A stretch of 34,445 bases of DNA from Bacteroidota bacterium (GTDB lineage: Bacteria > Bacteroidota > Bacteroidia > B-17B0 > Aurantibacillaceae): the NCBI GenBank assembly GCA_947487905.1, contig CANLAV010000008.1, positions 1-34,445 of the forward strand, read 5' to 3'. The notes under the pieces were generated by a model, which searched no databases, was not told where the DNA came from, and saw only the letters and a list, made by a program, of their open reading frames with translations. This document shows positions 9,446 through 19,658 of this stretch, one piece after another (position 1 is the stretch's first letter; each line of letters starts with the position of its first letter). The position numbers and the translations under genes are program-made.

Positions 9446-11845
9446 TTATATTTTGTAACGTAAACTCATTATAAAATTCCTACCCGGTGCATTCATTCCA
9501 CTAGCGAATGCTCGGTAACGATTATCGGTGAGGTTTTCACATGCAACGTTCAACCGTAAGTTTTTAGTTAAGCTAAAGCCTAAACGAATATTTAAGATGA
9601 ACCACGCAGGCATACCGTTCAAAGTAGCGTATTGCAAATTATCTTCCCCACTTGGACTATAATCTGCCAATGATTTTTTACCATTATATCTGATAAAGAA
9701 TTCACCGTCAAATCCTTTTACTTTATAGGTAAGTGACGTTTGTCCAAACATGGGAGCGATATGATCCAAAGGAATAACAGTATCTAATTTTGAACTGATG
9801 TATCGTCCATAGGTATAATTTAATACACTTTTAAATGATACACGTTCATTAAAATCAAACTGAACACCTACTGAAACACCATAAATATAAGCATTATCAG
9901 CATTTTGTGTAGCTTTTACTTTAGTCATTGAACCATTATACATGGCAGAATCTTTTCCATCCAATTTAAAATCAGCCACAACTAACGCATTGGTTAAATT
10001 CGTATAAAACCCAGTTAAATCAAATTTATATTTTCCCTGAATCACTTTACTAATTCCCATTTCAAAATTATACGTGTATTCCGCTTTTAACGTTGGATTA
10101 GGAACTACAACGTACGTTGAACTTTCAAATACTTTACTCATATCATCCACATTAGGTGAACGAAAACCGGTGTTAGATAAAATAGAAACTTTATAATCAT
10201 TATCTAATTTCCAAGTGAAACCAATGTTTCCAGTTAAAGCTTGATTTTTTTGATTAGCCGTTGTAAATGGAAACTTAAAAAATGTAGTATCAGTAAATTT
10301 GCTGGATAAACTTGTATTGGTGTAACGCATACCATCCGTAATAACAAACTGTTTACTAACTTCCCAAGCATGAGATGCATAAGCAGCAAACGTTGTCATT
10401 GCGCTTCCACCGCCAGCATAACGCGTATCGGCTTCGGTTTCAATATTGGTAGAAATGTTTTTAAAACTAGCCTTAGACTGAACATCGTTATGCGTAAATT
10501 CTAATCCATAACGCACTTCGTGCTTTTCTTTTATCAATTTAAAAGCATCCACATTGGCAGATAACACAGTCACGTCTTCTTCTTGTGTTTTACGATTTAA
10601 ACTTTGAAAATTACGCGTAATTCTGTCTTGATCTATTTTTTGATAGGCTAAAATTACTTTTACATTATCAGAAATCTTTGTTTTACCATCGTAATTCAAG
10701 GTATAAGCAGCGAGTATTCTTTTTTGAGGATTATATCCATTTTCTGCAAACTTAAATTTACCGCTTTTATAATCGCCATTTAATCGATCGTAACGAGGTA
10801 AAAAACTAGACGCACCATATTGAAAATTTAAATTGTGAACCATATACTGGCCTGATTTAATATTAAAACGTTGCATGATGTCTACTTGAGAATAACCACT
10901 TCCTTTTTGTACGTTATTCTCAGAATTTTTAATCATTGTATCTCGCTCATTGATTCTATCTTGGTAATAATTTCTATCCCACACATTGGTATATCCAGTT
11001 AGTTTATTTGAACCACTTCTTACATCACCAAAATCAGAAAATGTAATATTCGTTAATGATGCAATTTTTTTCCATCCTAAATTAAAATCTAAATGGCTAG
11101 TTTTTTCTTGTGATGCAGAGGCATATCGAATCATCGCGTTTGCTTTCACTAACATTTTTTCGTCAGTACTAAACTGTGCGTTCTTTGTGTAAAAATGCAT
11201 CACACCACCTAAGGCATCACTGCCATAAATAGTGGATGATGGACCGAACATAACCTCTGTTCTTTCTAACATATTAGGATCTATGGTCATGACGTCTTGT
11301 AAATGTCCTCCACGATAAATGGCATTATTCATTCTAACTCCATCAATGACTAATAAAACTTTATTTGCTTCAAAACCTCTTAAACTAGGACTACCTCCAC
11401 CCGCTTGACTTTTTTGAACAAATACCTGTCCTGTATTTGCTAATAAATCACCACTTGTTGCTGGATTAGTAAATTCAATATCCTTCTGTTTGATTATTTC
11501 AATAGAATAAGGTACATCAATTTTATGTTCTGATTTTCGGTTTGCTGATAACACAATTTCATCCAAATTAACAGACTTAGAAATTAAATCGATGGTTGTT
11601 TCGGTAGTTACTTTTACCTTTTTTAAAGTGTATCCAAACGAAAATATAATAATAGAATCTTCTTTATTAAGATTGGATATATTCGCTTTTCCTTTGGCAT
11701 CAGTAAAAACTTGGTTATTATTTTTATCTTGAATGAGTACTTTTTCAAGAGGTTCAAGAGTTGAATTATCTCTAATTGTAATGTTTTGTGAAAACCCTAT
11801 AAAAGATAAGGTTATAAACGCTATGAATAGTTTATGTTTTTTCAT
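9446..11845 (-). CDS. TonB-dependent receptor (heme/siderophore-receptor-like)
   Basis: Carboxypeptidase-like N-terminal domain; plug motifs GGGSPSLRGFEANKVLLVIDGVRMNNAIYRGGHLQDVMTIDPNMLERTEVMFGPSSTIYGSDALGGV; barrel ending ...GRNFIMSLRYKI. Confidence 0.92.
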   Translation of the reverse strand: MKKHKLFIAFITLSFIGFSQNITIRDNSTLEPLEKVLIQDKNNNQVFTDAKGKANISNLNKEDSIIIFSFGYTLKKVKVTTETTIDLISKSVNLDEIVLSANRKSEHKIDVPYSIEIIKQKDIEFTNPATSGDLLANTGQVFVQKSQAGGGSPSLRGFEANKVLLVIDGVRMNNAIYRGGHLQDVMTIDPNMLERTEVMFGPSSTIYGSDALGGVMHFYTKNAQFSTDEKMLVKANAMIRYASASQEKTSHLDFNLGWKKIASLTNITFSDFGDVRSGSNKLTGYTNVWDRNYYQDRINERDTMIKNSENNVQKGSGYSQVDIMQRFNIKSGQYMVHNLNFQYGASSFLPRYDRLNGDYKSGKFKFAENGYNPQKRILAAYTLNYDGKTKISDNVKVILAYQKIDQDRITRNFQSLNRKTQEEDVTVLSANVDAFKLIKEKHEVRYGLEFTHNDVQSKASFKNISTNIETEADTRYAGGGSAMTTFAAYASHAWEVSKQFVITDGMRYTNTSLSSKFTDTTFFKFPFTTANQKNQALTGNIGFTWKLDNDYKVSILSNTGFRSPNVDDMSKVFESSTYVVVPNPTLKAEYTYNFEMGISKVIQGKYKFDLTGFYTNLTNALVVADFKLDGKDSAMYNGSMTKVKATQNADNAYIYGVSVGVQFDFNERVSFKSVLNYTYGRYISSKLDTVIPLDHIAPMFGQTSLTYKVKGFDGEFFIRYNGKKSLADYSPSGEDNLQYATLNGMPAWFILNIRLGFSLTKNLRLNVACENLTDNRYRAFASGMNAPGRNFIMSLRYKI

Positions 11846-12077
11846 TTTAATGTTTTTATGTTGATCAACTATAATGGTTGTATGATTCGAGCAAAAACGA
11901 GCGCATCGAATTCACAAAAGTGATTGCGAGTAACTTTCTGGTTAAATAAACTACCATTTAATTCACTTAAACATTTTATTGAGAAAGTGGTATTAAAATA
12001 ATAATAAATAAACCTAGCACAAGCATGTTTCACAGTGCTATGCTAAATTTAAATGAGACTTAAAAAGAAAGTGGGTG

Positions 12078-12614
12078 TTATAATAAATTTGGAGGAGGTG
12101 TCTCTACACATTGAACACCAGTTTGAATGACAAACCTATTTGACTGAAAAAACAAAATAACATTCGTCGTTTTTATAAATTCAAAAACATCATTATGACA
12201 TATACATTTTAAAGACAGTAATTGTTTCAATAATTTGGCAGGTTGAGATGATTGATTTACATCATTCTCATGATACATAGAAGCAAATTGTTTCTTCAAA
12301 TTCATTTCTTGTTTATCGGAAACAACTGTTAAAACTACGTTATCATTTACCACTTGAATATCGACGATATCATATAAATGGCCTTTATACACCACTTCTT
12401 TATTTTCATCTTCCCAAACTAACTGTTTAGAATTTTTATACAATTGATTTTTATTAATTTCAATTTTAGTGTGCGCTATAATTGTTTTGTTTTTAAAAAC
12501 ATAGGCTTTAAAATCTTTTTTATAGGATTTTAAATACAATTTAGAGACAACATAAGAACCTGTACTTAAAACAGTAATCAAAAACAAGGTAATTATGATG
12601 GTTATTTTTTTCAA
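12078..12614 (-). CDS. Hypothetical membrane-anchored/secreted protein upstream of the TonB-dependent receptor
   Basis: ATG, N-terminal hydrophobic segment, 178 aa; CICHND and terminal QCVETPPPNLL; co-directional with the receptor gene. Confidence 0.65.
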   Translation of the reverse strand: MKKITIIITLFLITVLSTGSYVVSKLYLKSYKKDFKAYVFKNKTIIAHTKIEINKNQLYKNSKQLVWEDENKEVVYKGHLYDIVDIQVVNDNVVLTVVSDKQEMNLKKQFASMYHENDVNQSSQPAKLLKQLLSLKCICHNDVFEFIKTTNVILFFQSNRFVIQTGVQCVETPPPNLL

Positions 12615-12639
12615 TGTAACGGTTTAAATATAATACCTT

Positions 12640-13779
12640 TTATTCTTTTATGAATTTTTGTTTTGCAAGTTGTTTTCCATTTTCACTAATAGTAATGAAA
12701 TAAAGTCCAGAATTTAATTGACCAATTTGAATGTTATTAGAATGATGATTTTCACTTAATACAATTTTCCCGCAAATATCAACAATCTCAATACTTAACA
12801 GTTGTTGATTGTATCCATCAAATTTAAATTGCAATTGATTCGTAGCAGGGTTTGGGAACAAACTAAAATTTAAATTTTGTTTATCAACCTCTATCGCGCT
12901 CGTTAATAGATTTAATTTAAAAGGTCTAAAGAAACGCCAAATTTCTTTTGACGCACTAAAATCTTGATTAGTCACTCCAATTGGAAATGGCGCTCCTGGC
13001 CAAGTATGAGCGCCTGCATTTACTCGATAAAGCTCTACTGTACTTCCTGATGTTCCTGAAGCATAAACAAAATGATCGGCCGTGCAACCATCTGCTACAT
13101 TAATATTTGGCACAGCACTTGTTGTTGGTACACTATTGCAATTATTTTTTCTCACCCAATACTTTACAACACTATCAATAGGTGCCATCGTTGAATTACC
13201 AATATAAGGAACCGTTGCATCCGCTGTTCCATGAATTTGCATGACAGGAACTGGACGAGTTGGATGACAATTTGTACCATATTGCGAAACAAAAATACTA
13301 CCTGTCACTGAAGCAATAGCCGTGATACGATTACTTAACTCACACGCCAAAGTGTGACTCATAAATCCACCATTACTCATGCCAGTTGAATACACGCGAT
13401 TTAAATCAATATTGTATTGCGCTTTTAAAGAATCAATTAGGTTTGATAAAAAACTAATATCATTAACGCCTAAAGGAGAAATACCTGCATTCCAAAATTG
13501 ACTTCCACCCGAAGACGTTCCGTTTGGATATACTATTAAAAAATTAGCCGTATCTGCAATGGGGCCGAAATTAGAATATAATTGCTGTTGAATAGCATTG
13601 CTTGTATAGCCATGCATATTAATAATTAATGGTCGTGCACTTGCTCCTGTAAAAATTGCAGGTATGTATAAACGGTAATTCCGATATAGACCTCCGGTAT
13701 AAATACTATCAACGACTAATGTCTGCGATTGAGCCATAAACGCAAAAGAAATGCATATAAATAAGTATATTTTTTTCAT
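12640..13779 (-). CDS. Polyhydroxybutyrate depolymerase-like alpha/beta-hydrolase esterase with T9SS type A sorting domain
   Basis: LIINMHGYTSN, YSTGMSNGGFMSH (GxSxG-type nucleophile elbow), C-terminal FSLFPNPATNQLQFKF...GLYFITISENGKQLAKQKFIKE. Confidence 0.85.
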   Translation of the reverse strand: MKKIYLFICISFAFMAQSQTLVVDSIYTGGLYRNYRLYIPAIFTGASARPLIINMHGYTSNAIQQQLYSNFGPIADTANFLIVYPNGTSSGGSQFWNAGISPLGVNDISFLSNLIDSLKAQYNIDLNRVYSTGMSNGGFMSHTLACELSNRITAIASVTGSIFVSQYGTNCHPTRPVPVMQIHGTADATVPYIGNSTMAPIDSVVKYWVRKNNCNSVPTTSAVPNINVADGCTADHFVYASGTSGSTVELYRVNAGAHTWPGAPFPIGVTNQDFSASKEIWRFFRPFKLNLLTSAIEVDKQNLNFSLFPNPATNQLQFKFDGYNQQLLSIEIVDICGKIVLSENHHSNNIQIGQLNSGLYFITISENGKQLAKQKFIKE

Positions 13780-13881
13780 TATAAATTAAATTTAAAAATT
13801 AAATATACAAAGTTTATGTAAGAATTATATTATAATTTTTAGTTAAAAAAACGTACATTCGCATTCCTAAATTTAATACTT

Positions 13882-16152
13882 ATGTCAAAATCTTTAAAAC
13901 AGGATGCCCTTGATTATCACTCTCAAGGAAGACCTGGAAAAATTGAAGTTATTCCAACTAAACCATATACAACACAGCGTGATTTAACACTTGCTTACTC
14001 TCCTGGCGTTGCAGAACCTTGCCTTGAAATTGAAAAAAATCAGGATGATGCCTATAAATACACCGCTAAGGGAAATTTAGTGGCCGTTATTTCAAATGGA
14101 ACAGCCGTTTTAGGTTTAGGCGATATTGGAGCATTAGCCTCAAAACCAGTTATGGAAGGAAAAGGCTTATTATTTAAAATTTTTGCAGATATCGATGTGT
14201 TTGACATTGAAGTTGACACCAAAAACATTGACGAATTTGTAAATACAGTAAAGAATATTGCCTGTACATTTGGAGGTATTAACCTCGAAGATATCAAAGC
14301 GCCAGAATGTTTTGAAATTGAAAGACGATTAAAAGAAGAATTAAATATTCCTTTGATGCACGATGATCAGCATGGTACGGCTATCATTTCTTCTGCAGGA
14401 TTATTAAATGCGGTTGAGCTTTCTGGTAAAAAAATGGGTGATGTAAAATTAGTCATCAATGGTGCTGGTGCTTCCGCTAACTCTTGTGCTAAAATGTATA
14501 TCGCCGTTGGAGTTAAAAAAGAAAATATTTTAATGCTCGATAGTAAAGGTGTTATTAATAAAAATAGAAAAGATTTAGACCAATACAAAACGTTTTTTGC
14601 ATCAGATAATGTCAGCGTCAATACTTTAGAAGAAGCCATTAAAGGTGCTGATGTATTTGTTGGATTATCAAAAGGTAATATTTTAAAGCAAGACATGATT
14701 CGCTCAATGGCGCCAAATTGTATTGTTTTTGCCTTAGCTAATCCAACACCTGAAATTTCTTATGAAGAAGCGATTGAATCTCGACCTGATATTATTATGG
14801 CAACAGGCCGCAGTGATCATCCTAATCAAGTGAATAATGTCTTAGGCTTTCCATTTATTTTTAGAGGCGCTTTAGATGTAAGAGCAACGTGTATTAATGA
14901 AGAAATGAAATTAGCCGCTGCCTTAGCGATTGCTGCATTAGCAAGAGAAAGTGTGCCTGATTATGTAAACTTAGCTTACGGTTCTAAAAACTTAAGTTTT
15001 GGTACAGAATACATTATTCCGAAACCAATTGATAACCGTTTAATTTCTACAGTAAGCTCAGCGGTAGCAAAAGCGGCTATCGACAGCGGTGTCGCTAAAC
15101 GCATCATTAAAGATTGGGATGCTTATCGTATCGAATTAGACAACCGATTAGGTAAGGATAACAAATTAATGAGAAGCCTTGCCAATAAAGCTAAATCAAA
15201 CCCCAAGCGCGTTGTATTTACGGAAGCAGATACGTATAAAATTTTAAAAGCCGCACAAGTTGCCAAAGATGAAGGCATTGCCAAACCAATTTTACTTGGA
15301 AACAAAGAAAAAATTCTAGCTTTATTAGAAGAGCACCAAATTGATTTAGGTGATACGCCTATTATTGATACTTGGTTAGCTGAAGAGGAAGCGCGAAGAG
15401 CAGAATTTGGTGATATCTTATGGAAGAAACAACAGCGTCGTGGTTTAACACAATATGATGCTCGTAAATTAATGCGTGATCGTAATTATTTCGGAGCCAT
15501 GATGGTTGAACAAAATTTAGCTGACGCTATGATTTCTGGATTGACCAGAAAATATGGTGCACCTATTAAACCAGCTTTGGATGTGATTGGCGTGCAAGAT
15601 GGCGTTTCGAGGGTAGCAGGATTATACATGATGATTACAAAAAAAGGCCCCTACTTTTTTGCTGATACAACCATGAATACTGACCCTACAGCTCAACAAT
15701 TAGTTGATATTGCAGTGTTAACAGCTAATACAGTTAAGCAGTTTAATATTACGCCGCGTATTGCGATGTTATCTTACTCGAACTTTGGATCTGCAAAAGG
15801 TGATGTTCCTAAAAAAGTAAGTGAAGCAGTTAAATTATTACACAAGAATTACCCTGGACTAATTGTTGATGGAGACATTCAAGGTAATTTTGCTATTAAT
15901 AATGAATTATTAAAAGAACAATTTCCATTTAGTACTTTAGTTGATAAGGATGTGAATACATTTATCTTCCCTAACTTAGCATCTGGTAATATTGCTTATA
16001 AACTTCTGCAAGAATTAGCTGGTGCTGAAGCCATTGGACCAGTATTAATGGGATTAAAAAAACCAGTCCACGTTTTACAATTAGGAAGTTCGGTTCGTGA
16101 AATTTTAAATATGATTACGATTGCTGTGGTAGACGCTCAAAATAAAAAATAG
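13882..16152 (+). CDS. maeB: NADP-dependent malic enzyme with C-terminal phosphotransacetylase-like domain
   Basis: YSPGVAEPCLEI, HDDQHGTAI, then a PTA-like domain (RVVFTEADTYKILKAAQVAKDEG ... VLMGLKKPVHVLQLGSSVREI). Confidence 0.95.
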   Translation: MSKSLKQDALDYHSQGRPGKIEVIPTKPYTTQRDLTLAYSPGVAEPCLEIEKNQDDAYKYTAKGNLVAVISNGTAVLGLGDIGALASKPVMEGKGLLFKIFADIDVFDIEVDTKNIDEFVNTVKNIACTFGGINLEDIKAPECFEIERRLKEELNIPLMHDDQHGTAIISSAGLLNAVELSGKKMGDVKLVINGAGASANSCAKMYIAVGVKKENILMLDSKGVINKNRKDLDQYKTFFASDNVSVNTLEEAIKGADVFVGLSKGNILKQDMIRSMAPNCIVFALANPTPEISYEEAIESRPDIIMATGRSDHPNQVNNVLGFPFIFRGALDVRATCINEEMKLAAALAIAALARESVPDYVNLAYGSKNLSFGTEYIIPKPIDNRLISTVSSAVAKAAIDSGVAKRIIKDWDAYRIELDNRLGKDNKLMRSLANKAKSNPKRVVFTEADTYKILKAAQVAKDEGIAKPILLGNKEKILALLEEHQIDLGDTPIIDTWLAEEEARRAEFGDILWKKQQRRGLTQYDARKLMRDRNYFGAMMVEQNLADAMISGLTRKYGAPIKPALDVIGVQDGVSRVAGLYMMITKKGPYFFADTTMNTDPTAQQLVDIAVLTANTVKQFNITPRIAMLSYSNFGSAKGDVPKKVSEAVKLLHKNYPGLIVDGDIQGNFAINNELLKEQFPFSTLVDKDVNTFIFPNLASGNIAYKLLQELAGAEAIGPVLMGLKKPVHVLQLGSSVREILNMITIAVVDAQNKK

Positions 16153-16168
16153 ATTTAAAATAAGTCCT

Positions 16169-16204
16169 AAAAAATCCCGTTAGTTTCTATCGGGATTTTT
16201 TTTT
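16169..16204 (+). terminator. Rho-independent terminator after maeB
   Basis: AAAAAATCCCG-ttagtttctat-CGGGATTTTTTTT. Confidence 0.9.
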
Positions 16205-16406
16205 ACATATAAATGATTTTGTGAAAAATGACTAAATCTTCGAAACTAAAATGAAAACTTTCAAAACAAATGACTCACTTAGTTGTTGAATTATTAATTT
16301 ATATAGATAAAATGCATTAAAAATAAGATAATTTAACAATTACATAAAAAAACCAAGAAATAATTACCTAAATTTACACCCAAAAAAAAGCATATAAAAT
16401 ATTGCC

Positions 16407-18761
16407 ATGAAAAAACAATTTCTTTTAATTATCACCATTCTCTTTATATCGCAGGTTGCATTCACTCAAACCAAGCACACAATTAGTGGTTACATCAAGG
16501 ATGCTAAAAATGGGGAAGCCCTTATTGGTGTAACCATTTATAAAAAAAATTCGCAAATCGGAACTGTGACTAATCCATATGGTTTTTATTCGTTAACACT
16601 TCCTCAAGGAAAAGACACGGTTGTTTTTTCGTTTGTTGGTTATAAAACCATTTTAAAACCAGTTAATTTAACAGGAAACCAAACCATCAGTGTTGAACTA
16701 TCAGATGAAGGAACAGAAACGGATGAAGTGATTATTACGGCGGAAAAAGCAGATGCTAATGTAAAAAGCATGGAAATGAGTGTGGCTAAATTGGACATCA
16801 AACAAATTCAAAAAATGCCTGCTTTACTTGGTGAAGTAGATATTATTAAAAGCATACAATTATTACCAGGTGTAACCACTGTTGGCGAAGGCGCTAGTGG
16901 ATTTAATGTACGTGGTGGAAACATTGATCAAAATTTAGTATTGATGGATGAAGCACCCGTTTATAATTCATCACACTTATTTGGGTTCTTTTCTATTTTT
17001 AATCCTGATGCGGTTAAAGATGTTAAACTCATCAAAGGTGGAATTCCAGCACAATACGGAGGAAGAGCTTCTTCAGTTTTGGATATTAGAATGAAAGAAG
17101 GAAACAGTAAAAAATTAGAAGTGAACGGCGGTATTGGAACCATATTTAGTCGTTTTTCTATTGAAGCGCCTATTTTAAAAGATAAGGCTTCTTTTATTAT
17201 TGCAGGAAGAAGAAGTTACATTGACGTGTTAGCAAAACCATTTTTGAAAGGCGATTTAAAATCAGCTAAATTTTATTTTTATGATTTAACTTCCAAATTT
17301 AATTGGCGCATTAATGATAAAAACACCGTGTTTGCCAGTGGTTATTTTGGTAGAGATGTATTTGGTGCTGGCTTTAAATTTAATTGGGGAAATAGCACGG
17401 CAACCGTTCGTTGGAATCACATCTTCAACAGCAAATTATTTATGAACTTAACCTCATTTTACAGTAACTATCAATACAGTTTAGGTTTCAAAACAGAAGG
17501 AACAAGTCAAGCCTTTGATTGGAATTCGAATATTATTAACTACAGTTTTAAACCTGATTTTACGTACTACCTCAATGCCAAAAACACCATCAAGTTTGGC
17601 GCGCAGGCCATTTTGTTTACTTTTAAACCAGGTGATGCGGTGGTGACAGGCGAAGATGGTGTAAAATCAAAATTATTATTAGCAAACCAATATGGCACTG
17701 AATATGCAGCTTACATCGACAACGAACAAAAAATAACCCCACGCTTAACCATTCAATATGGTATCAGATGGTCATTATTTAATTACACAGGTAAAGGAAC
17801 TAAATACACGTATCGTGATACCATTCCAAATGAAACTAAGCCATTAGAAAAAGAAGAAGCTATTTCCGCTGGAAATGTGATTAAAACATACAACAACCCT
17901 GAGCCACGCTTAGCAGTTAATTATACCATCAATGATAAAAGTTCTATTAAATTAGGATACAATCGTATGTCGCAATACTTACACATCGTTTCTAATACGG
18001 CTGCCTCAACTCCACTAGATATCTACACACCAGCAACCAACAATGTCAAACCACTTATTGCTGATCAAATTACATTAGGTTATTTCAGAAATTTAAAAGA
18101 CAATATGTTTGAAACTTCTGCTGAAGTGTATTACAAAAACTTAGAAAATCAATTAGATTACGTTGACAACTCCAATCTTTTATTAAATAGATACCTTGAA
18201 GCTGATTTAATACAAGGAAAAGGCAGAGCATATGGTTTAGAATTATACGTTAAAAAAACAAAAGGAAAATTAAATGGTTGGGTGAGTTATACCTTATCTA
18301 AAACAGAACGTAAAGTAATTGGTATTAGTAATAATGATTGGTTTTTATCTAAATACGACAGAACGCATAACATCAATACGGTTTTAATTTATGATTTAAA
18401 TAAACGTTTAAGTTTTTCTGCTAATTTCTTATTTCAAACAGGTACGCCTGCTACATTTCCTAATGTGAAAATAGAATTGCAAGGGTATAGCATTCCTTAC
18501 AATACAGACGGCACACGTAACAATTACCGTAATACACCATACCACAGAGCAGATATTGGTGTAACGTATAATTTTAAAAAGAATGAAACACGTCGCTACA
18601 AACAAACATTAGTACTTAGTGTATACAATGTATACAATCGTAGAAATGCATTTTCTATATACTTCCGAGAAAATAAAGATATACCGGGAACAACAGAAGC
18701 CGTTAGATATTCTGTGATAGGAAGCATTGTACCAGCTATTACTTACAATTTTAAATTTTAA
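16407..18761 (+). CDS. TonB-dependent receptor with carboxypeptidase-regulatory-like domain
   Basis: Signal peptide, HTISGYIKDAKNGEALIGVTIYKKNSQIGTVTNPYGFYSL, plug region GEGASGFNVRGGNIDQNLVLMDEAPVYNSSHLFGFFSIFNPDAV. Confidence 0.93.
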   Translation: MKKQFLLIITILFISQVAFTQTKHTISGYIKDAKNGEALIGVTIYKKNSQIGTVTNPYGFYSLTLPQGKDTVVFSFVGYKTILKPVNLTGNQTISVELSDEGTETDEVIITAEKADANVKSMEMSVAKLDIKQIQKMPALLGEVDIIKSIQLLPGVTTVGEGASGFNVRGGNIDQNLVLMDEAPVYNSSHLFGFFSIFNPDAVKDVKLIKGGIPAQYGGRASSVLDIRMKEGNSKKLEVNGGIGTIFSRFSIEAPILKDKASFIIAGRRSYIDVLAKPFLKGDLKSAKFYFYDLTSKFNWRINDKNTVFASGYFGRDVFGAGFKFNWGNSTATVRWNHIFNSKLFMNLTSFYSNYQYSLGFKTEGTSQAFDWNSNIINYSFKPDFTYYLNAKNTIKFGAQAILFTFKPGDAVVTGEDGVKSKLLLANQYGTEYAAYIDNEQKITPRLTIQYGIRWSLFNYTGKGTKYTYRDTIPNETKPLEKEEAISAGNVIKTYNNPEPRLAVNYTINDKSSIKLGYNRMSQYLHIVSNTAASTPLDIYTPATNNVKPLIADQITLGYFRNLKDNMFETSAEVYYKNLENQLDYVDNSNLLLNRYLEADLIQGKGRAYGLELYVKKTKGKLNGWVSYTLSKTERKVIGISNNDWFLSKYDRTHNINTVLIYDLNKRLSFSANFLFQTGTPATFPNVKIELQGYSIPYNTDGTRNNYRNTPYHRADIGVTYNFKKNETRRYKQTLVLSVYNVYNRRNAFSIYFRENKDIPGTTEAVRYSVIGSIVPAITYNFKF

Positions 18762-18765
18762 TAAC

Positions 18766-19632
18766 ATGAAATCATACATTAAAACAATTTTTGCACTAAT
18801 TACTATTGTTGCATTTACATCTTGCGAAGATGTCATTCAAGTAAAACTAGATAAAGGGTCGCCATTAATTACGATTGACGCTTTTGTGAACGATATGCGT
18901 TCGCAACAAAAAATAAGACTAACCTATGCTAGCGATTATTTTTCGGCGTCTAAAAATAATCCTGTTACCGGAGCCGTTGTTAAAATTAAAAATACAACGA
19001 ATGGAGAAGAGTTTAATTTTACAGATGCCAACAATGGCGACTATTATTTAAATTTAAAGACAAGCGATACACTTGGAAGATTAAACAACGATTATCAATT
19101 AACAGTTATGTATGATGGCGTTACTTACACGGCCACAAGTAAAGTAAACAGAACCGTAAAGATAGATAGCCTCGATGTAAAGTTTAACGAAGCTGGACCT
19201 TTTGGCGGCAAAGAAGGATATGTATTTAAATTTATAGCGTATGATTTGCCTGGTACTACACCCGATTTGTATTGGATAAAATCATTTAAAAATGGTAATT
19301 ATTTAAAAGGCAATGGTTTTAATTTAGCTTATAATAGCGCCTATGGCGATGGTTCTGATGGGTATCCATTTATCCCACCTATTGCAGAAGCAATTACACC
19401 AGGAAGTGAAGTATTTCAAAAAAACGATGTGTGTAGAGTAGAAATACACTCGATTAACTTACCAACTTACAATTTATTATTACAAGCACAAGCGCAAATT
19501 TCGAATGCAGGTTTATTTGCTACCACACCCGAAAACATAAAAACAAACATCACCTCTAGTAATGATAAAATAAAAGTAGTTGGGTGGTTTTGCATGAGCG
19601 CCGTGAGTGTGAAAGAAAAAGTAGCTCAGTGA
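18766..19632 (+). CDS. DUF4249 family lipoprotein
   Basis: ATG at 18766 (internal to the listed ORF) gives lipoprotein signal MKSYIKTIFALITIVAFTSCEDV; DUF4249-type order; immediately follows the TBDR. Confidence 0.85.
   Translation: MKSYIKTIFALITIVAFTSCEDVIQVKLDKGSPLITIDAFVNDMRSQQKIRLTYASDYFSASKNNPVTGAVVKIKNTTNGEEFNFTDANNGDYYLNLKTSDTLGRLNNDYQLTVMYDGVTYTATSKVNRTVKIDSLDVKFNEAGPFGGKEGYVFKFIAYDLPGTTPDLYWIKSFKNGNYLKGNGFNLAYNSAYGDGSDGYPFIPPIAEAITPGSEVFQKNDVCRVEIHSINLPTYNLLLQAQAQISNAGLFATTPENIKTNITSSNDKIKVVGWFCMSAVSVKEKVAQ
19596..19630 (+). repeat. 35-bp direct repeat, copy 1 (inside the 3' end of the DUF4249 CDS)
   Basis: gagcgccgtgagtgtgaaagaaaaagtagctcagt; matches 20633-20667 at 34/35 positions. 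Confidence 0.95.
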
Positions 19633-19658
19633 TTTTTTAGATTATTTAAAAAAATAAT

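Noticed and set aside
12016-12041. TAGCAC...GTGCTA inverted repeat as a riboswitch or terminator
   Set aside because: Only a 6-bp arm with no T-run and no recognisable riboswitch core; mentioned only as context for the TBDR spacer.
14052-15305. Antisense ORFs opposite maeB (14052-14297, 14367-14696, 15123-15305)
   Set aside because: They overlap a strongly supported conserved CDS and have no start context or domain signal.
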